64,000 nt of DNA from Penicillium oxalicum (lineage: Eukaryota > Ascomycota > Eurotiomycetes > Eurotiales > Aspergillaceae): positions 372,001 through 436,000 of the forward strand of contig NC_064656.1 in NCBI RefSeq assembly GCF_001723175.1, written 5' to 3'. The notes beneath the pieces were generated by a model. The model was not told the origin of the DNA and ran no database searches. It saw only the letters and a list, made by a program, of their open reading frames with translations. The position numbers and the translations under genes are program-made. Shown in pieces: positions 59,517-64,000 of this stretch. The first letter of the stretch is position 1; each line of letters begins with the position of its first letter.

Positions 59517-59828
59517 ATGTTTGGAGCAAATCTTGCAGTTCAACTACAGCAGCCAATTGATGCAATGTGGAAGACTAGGAACTGGCTAGATCGCAACTAT
59601 GGATCAATTGCGCCGGTTGTCGGCGAGCGAGTTGTTCGATGTGACAGTCGCACTGACGAGGAAAATCAACGGCCCTTGACGTCCCTTTCTGCAGCAGAAG
59701 AAGCGGATAAATCAAAGGCCAGATTTGTACTTGTCCTGATCTTCTCAGCCGTGTGCTTTGCGCTCACGGGCACTTTTGTTCTAGCCCTGGTGATGACAGA
59801 GTTGTCGAAAGTGGCGAAAGAATCATGA
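59517..59828 (+). CDS. Possible small single-pass membrane protein
   Basis: A 103-residue frame from ATG 59517. The N-terminal 75 residues are polar, with a helix-like start (MFGANLAVQLQQPIDAMWKT). Then comes a clear membrane segment (ARFVLVLIFSAVCFALTGTF, VLALVM) and a short C-terminal tail. The same frame is open a further 36 codons upstream but without an ATG. No family is recognised. It lies between a transporter and a glycosyltransferase on the same strand. A chance ORF is possible. Confidence 0.35.
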   Translation: MFGANLAVQLQQPIDAMWKTRNWLDRNYGSIAPVVGERVVRCDSRTDEENQRPLTSLSAAEEADKSKARFVLVLIFSAVCFALTGTFVLALVMTELSKVAKES

Positions 59829-60469
59829 GCTAGTACGACTGACGGGATGAATTGTACAATGTGAGTTTATCTTGATCAACTATGATCCAGAAACTCTGGG
59901 TTATCGCATCGTTTGGTGCTCACGCTAATATGGCCTATATTGCGGTACTCAGTTGTCCCCCTAAGACGTGCAAACTACCAGCATCTTGGCTTATTTGTCC
60001 GGAGAGGCATCTGCATGGATGACAGAACCACAGAATGTGGATCCATTATGAGCATGTTTTCATCAAGGCCCGAAGCCGAGAAAACATCTTTGACCATTCG
60101 ATTATGGATCAAGTATTCAACATGACTCCGAATGTCAAGACCTGCTCGCCGAAATTACAAGAACCTCGATGTGCCTTGGAGATCATGAGGACGGGCCTGA
60201 ACTCTAGCCGTCATTCTCAAGCCTGAGCGACCGGATGATTGCCCATTCATTTGAATTCAACTGGCGAGGTTGATTGGAAGTGACAGAATACTGAAATGAG
60301 TCGCTCTTAATAAGTCCATCTGAGGCATTTTCATTGCAGACCAAGGCTTCTTTGAACTTGACTTTCAGTGAAAATCGAAAACCATGTCCTTGCGAGTTTT
60401 TTCATTCCTTTTCCCATTCTGAGCCGCTCGCAACGCCGAGGTGTCGTCGGGTGACCCCCCCTGCGATTT

Positions 60470-60496
60470 GGGGGGAGGGGGGGGGGGGGGGGGGGG
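60470..60496. repeat. G-rich tract (G6-A-G20)
   Basis: Six G, one A, then 20 uninterrupted G, with seven C at 60455-60461 shortly before. Capable of G-quadruplex or triplex structure. Tract length in an assembly is error-prone. Confidence 0.9.
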
Positions 60497-61385
60497 TAAT
60501 ACTGAAGCGGACAAAGAGAAGTGACAGAGGTGTACTCAATGGAAAAGAATCAAAGCTTCGTAATTTCATTCTTCCCTTTAGACCGAGTACGCGGCAACCA
60601 CTCAGAGCCCGATCATCTGATGAACAGAATGTAAGATGAAAGCATGTGTAACCCATCATTGGAGATTGACTCCGCTGATGACCGGGGTGACCAATGTCTG
60701 CTTTCATGCTGTACGAGCTTTGAGAGTCTCGTCTTAGAAGAATTTTCATGCAACCTGTAGCTTCAGGGAGATAGGTGGGAGGTCAGCATCGGGGCGAAGG
60801 CCTCGAATCTGCATAGTTGATCAGCCCATTCTGGCGATGGCACGTAAACAAGAGACATGTGGTTCTTTGGCGTTGAGGAAGTAGATAAAATCAGTGAGAC
60901 ACCCTTTCAGCCTCGTGATTGCATGACTCAGGTACAAACTCCAAGGTTGAGAAAGTAATACTTGTACAGAGAGATGCTTGCTTGCTCGATCATGAGCTCT
61001 TGGTGACTGTATGGTCGACAGGGATGTGTTGATCCAAACTAGTCATCCCGAGTACAGGGTACACAAGACGCAAGACCTTCCCCTGCGACATGAAATTCGT
61101 ATGAATCAGCCATTGATAGGTGACATCAAAAATTTGTACAAGCAATGTAGTTCAACCAGTCCTGAGCAAGGTGGTGCCACCTAGAAACCGAGGAGCCATT
61201 TCCCGTGCTTCAGAAAGGAAGTTGCATTGGAGATTGTAGGCGCCTTGCACACTCATGCCCAGTAGAGTTTACCAGGCTCTATATCTTGCGTATCAAGATC
61301 ATATTCAAGGTCTCCGGAGTCAAAGATTCCAGAAAGACTCGCTCCGGAAGCATCATTCGGGACCAGCAGTCAACAGCTAGTCGAC

Positions 61386-62913
61386 ATGCCCGCAAGAAGA
61401 ATTCTTTTCCTCACCAATAGCGAGCTTGGACAGTGTAATGTCGCTCTCGCAGTTGCCGAGGAGTTTCTGCGCCGCGGCGAGTTTGCTGTCCATATTGGAT
61501 CATTTAAACAACTAGCCCCCCTAGTCGAGGATATGAATCAACGCCTTCATTGCGGACAGGCGGCGATCTTTCATCAAGTTCCAGGTCCGTCAATGAAAGA
61601 TCTTGCCGATCGTGTTCCCTGTGACCATATCTCGCACCGACCCGGTGTGAGAGGGTCAGTCCAGGGCTATCGCAAAGTTTTTGGAATCTTGCAGAATTGG
61701 CGACCTGCAGAATATCTCGAGGCGTATCGAGCCTGTGGGCTGATGATTGAAGATCTGCGTCCAAACATCGTCGTCATAGACCCCATTTTCCAGCCTGGTC
61801 TTGATGCATGCCGGAATACCACAGTCCGAGTGGCTATAATCTGGCCGGTACCTTTGAAGGACGTGGTCATCGGTATCCAGCCCAAGGGCGCCATTTTATG
61901 CAGGTATCCAGCGTAGGTTTTCCAATGTTGACTCTCCAGATTCCAGCGCAGCGAGGAAGGGCTGATGATCTTACCAGAACAGGCTCGGGCTTCCCGTTCC
62001 CAGTGCCTTTGAGCCTCGTTCTTTTGAATATCTTTTTGATAGTCAGAGCACTTTTGATGATGGCCACTGCGAAACCAGAGCCCGATAAGCTCCAGGGTGG
62101 CAAGAGACCCAGCGGAAGAAGTCCTTTCCCACTGATTCAAGCCTACACAAAGAATTGGCTGAACCTAACTCCCGCATTCGAGGAGTTGGATTTTCCGCTC
62201 AATGTCCCGAACAACGTCATCTCCTGTGGTCCCGTTCTTCGTGGACATCTACCTCTCTCGAAGGCGGATGCCGAGATCGAGGCGTGGCATGCGAAACCCA
62301 CTATCCTGATCAGTCTGGGATCGCACGCTCCGCTATCAGAGACCAACGCTTTGCAAATGGCAAAAGCGATTCAAGCAGTCTTAGCTCAGCAGCCCGATCT
62401 CAAGATTCTTTGGAAGCTGAAATTTGCCTGGGAAAACTCGAAGAAATTCAACGAGATTTTGAGACCATCAATTGAAAAAGGTAGTGTGAGAATCGTTTCA
62501 TGGATTCGGGCAGATATAATGTCCATCCTGGATTCCGAACGTGTTGTGGCATTTGTGCACCACGGCGGGGCCAATTCGTTCTTTGAAGCATGCAAGTAAG
62601 TTCTGATCATGTCTATGGCCTGCATAGCAGCAGAAGCCTGATATGTATCTTTAGGGCTGGCGTATCTCAAGTCGTGTTACCGCAGTGGCTTGACACTTAC
62701 GATTGCGCGACTCGGGTTGAGTGGCTTGGGATTGGAGTCAATGGCAGCCGAGCTGCAGCTCCAGATATTGACGCTGAGGAGCTTTCTCAAGCGCTGTGCC
62801 GTGTGTTGACAGATGAGAATATACGATCTCGTGCAAGAGCTGTCAAGACTCTATGCAAAGAGGAAGGACGCGTGAAGGCTCATGACGAAATCCTCGAATT
62901 TTGCACACAATAA
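61386..62913 (+). CDS. UDP-glycosyltransferase, GT1 family
   Basis: Exons: 61386-61912, 61978-62595 and 62655-62913, introns 65 and 59 nt GT-AG, 467 residues. The N-terminal half starts with RRILFLTNSELGQCNVALAV, where the acceptor-binding HxxP-type region of GT1 enzymes is expected. A hydrophobic stretch (LSLVLLNIFLIVRALLMM) sits mid-protein. The C-terminal nucleotide-sugar domain has ILISLGSHAPLSE, VRIVSWIRADIMSIL, and the key VHHGGANSFFEA with His370-His371, followed by VVLPQWLDTYDCATRVEWLG. These enzymes move a sugar from UDP-sugar to small lipophilic acceptors (sterols, metabolites, xenobiotics). The acceptor is unknown. It lies 2.9 kb downstream of the MATE-like gene on the same strand. 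Confidence 0.9.
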
Positions 62914-63174
62914 CTGGATTCCACGGCAGACACCTACCAGGCGGCCCAAGCCGCTAAGGGACTGTACTGAGCAATGCAATCGATTGGAAATAAAACATTT
63001 TTTTGCCTTGAAATTTGACACTCATCCGATAGAAAAGGGTTTCATGAAGTCTCCCCATGCCGAAGTTAGGCTGGTCCAGTTCGGCGCGACTGCGCGCCTG
63101 CATTGTTGCGGCAGCTCGGTGAAAGATTCCAACCCCAGCCAATAGCACAGCCATCTTCATTGACCTCGAAATTG

Positions 63175-63538
63175 TCACGACAACTCCATCACAACCCTTT
63201 CAACGGCCTCTCTGGCTTGTTGGAGCTCATTGTCGACCTTGCCATTGGCATGTCGTGACTTCACTTCATAATGCAGTTGCACAAGTTCTTTCGCTCGTTG
63301 TAAAGCCTCATGTTTGGCCGCTTGATTATTTGCAGTCATGGAAGGATCATCCTCAGTTCGTACATCTGCGGAAGACACCGTGACGAGAGAGAGGGCCTCC
63401 ACGTGTCCCTAAATAGAGTTAGCGTTTGGGTCTCGATGCTTCGTCACGGCCTGGTAATTTGTCGCCGTTAAGTGTCAACAGAGGACTCACACAGGCACGC
63501 AACGAGGTGATATCGGAAAGGATCTCGGCGACTTGCAT
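63175..63538 (-). CDS. Small two-exon protein of unknown function
   Basis: Exon 1 is 63538-63491 (MQVAEILSDITSLRAC) and exon 2 is 63408-63175, joined by an 82-nt intron with a consensus GTGAGT donor and TTTAG acceptor; 93 residues. The C-terminal 50 residues are a charged amphipathic helix (AAKHEALQRAKELVQLHYEV, then DNELQQAREAVERVVMEL), probably a coiled coil. It may be a subunit of a larger assembly, but I recognise no family. The unspliced reading stops within the intron, so splicing is needed to reach the helical part. Confidence 0.55.
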
Positions 63539-64000
63539 TGAGAACAAGCTCCAGTGCCTCGTGTTGACTTTGATTCTCTTCCAGGTCCAGGTATACCACT
63601 TGTGAAGCTGAATGTCGATGGGGGAGGAAAAGTGGGGCGGTATGACTATCTTACAAAGAGCTGCCCGAGGAAGGACCGTCTTGGCAATTCTGCCGTCACG
63701 GGCCCTCAGCGAGCGGTTGGAGACAACTTGTTGATTCTTCACTGCATTCGTAGACAAGGTCACGGCAAACGATTGGACCTAGCGATCACATCCAAGTGCG
63801 ATTTTCTTTTCTCTTTTTTTGGGGAAGGAAATCAAGGAGTCGGCGAATGGGTTGCTCTTGAAAGTGCGCAACACTCGACTAACTGGACGAATTTTAAAAC
63901 GAGTCGATGGTAAGTCTAGAGTGCTGATACATGAAGAAAAGGAGAACCTCTCGCAATAGAGTCGTAGAATTCAAGAGGACTAGAGAAAGAATTCAGAGGA
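63539..64000. other. Right-edge region, upstream of the small gene
   Basis: No supportable gene. It may contain the promoter of the small minus-strand gene. Confidence 0.4.

Larger units (their letters stand above)
58477..61385. other. Intergenic region containing one small candidate ORF
   Basis: About 2.9 kb. Apart from the small membrane ORF at 59517-59828, no gene is supportable. A G-rich tract (G6-A-G20) is at 60470-60496, preceded by C7 at 60455-60461. Confidence 0.45.

Overview
The window is a 64 kb piece of nuclear genome from a filamentous ascomycete. The short introns (about 56-210 nt, GT-AG), a tRNA-Tyr with a tiny intron, Zn2Cys6 and C2H2 regulators, a sedolisin protease and the sequence character of Pex6, Trm5, Nsa2 and Mps1 all fit Eurotiales, most likely Penicillium or a close Aspergillaceae relative. 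The genus is my inference; no ribosomal or marker gene is present to settle it.

Layout, left to right: pex6 (minus, cut by the left edge); a 3 kb leader/intergenic stretch; a C2H2 zinc-finger regulator (6456-9255) followed in frame by a 247-codon open extension made of 39-residue repeats; a broken ADP-ribosyltransferase-like gene (11366-12573, minus) with a decayed fragment of a second copy beside it; another disrupted ORF; a PX-domain (Lec1-like) lipid-transfer protein (14282-17507); a small coiled-coil protein (18726-19460); a secreted sedolisin (19923-21993, minus); tRNA-Tyr; trm5; rpb4; a 5 kb non-coding stretch ending in a Zn2Cys6 regulator (32919-35162) resembling TamA/Dal81; the divergent pair mrpl49 / nsa2; mps1 kinase (minus); a 7.6 kb gene-poor region; a highly repetitive secreted Gly/Ser/Ala-rich surface protein (50133-52679); a PWI/RS splicing protein (minus); a MATE-like transporter; a small membrane ORF; a UDP-glycosyltransferase; and a small two-exon protein (minus) near the right edge.

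Most genes are housekeeping (peroxisome import, tRNA modification, Pol II, ribosome biogenesis, mitochondrial translation, mitotic checkpoint, splicing) and do not form a pathway together. Ribosome-related mrpl49 and nsa2 share a 322-bp divergent promoter carrying a 12-bp palindrome (TATCACGTGATA) that recurs exactly upstream of mps1. The transporter and glycosyltransferase at the right end could act in detoxification, but nothing proves that they work together.

The most unusual signals are the in-frame repeat-bearing extension behind the stop codon of the C2H2 regulator, the two-level repeat architecture of the secreted protein, the exact 20-residue repeats of the RS protein, nsa2 exons of 3 and 11 nt, chained upstream ORFs ahead of the coiled-coil gene, and local decay of an ADP-ribosyltransferase-like gene family. 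I did not find a clearly new multi-gene system. Exon borders were placed by hand from splice consensus and reading-frame continuity.
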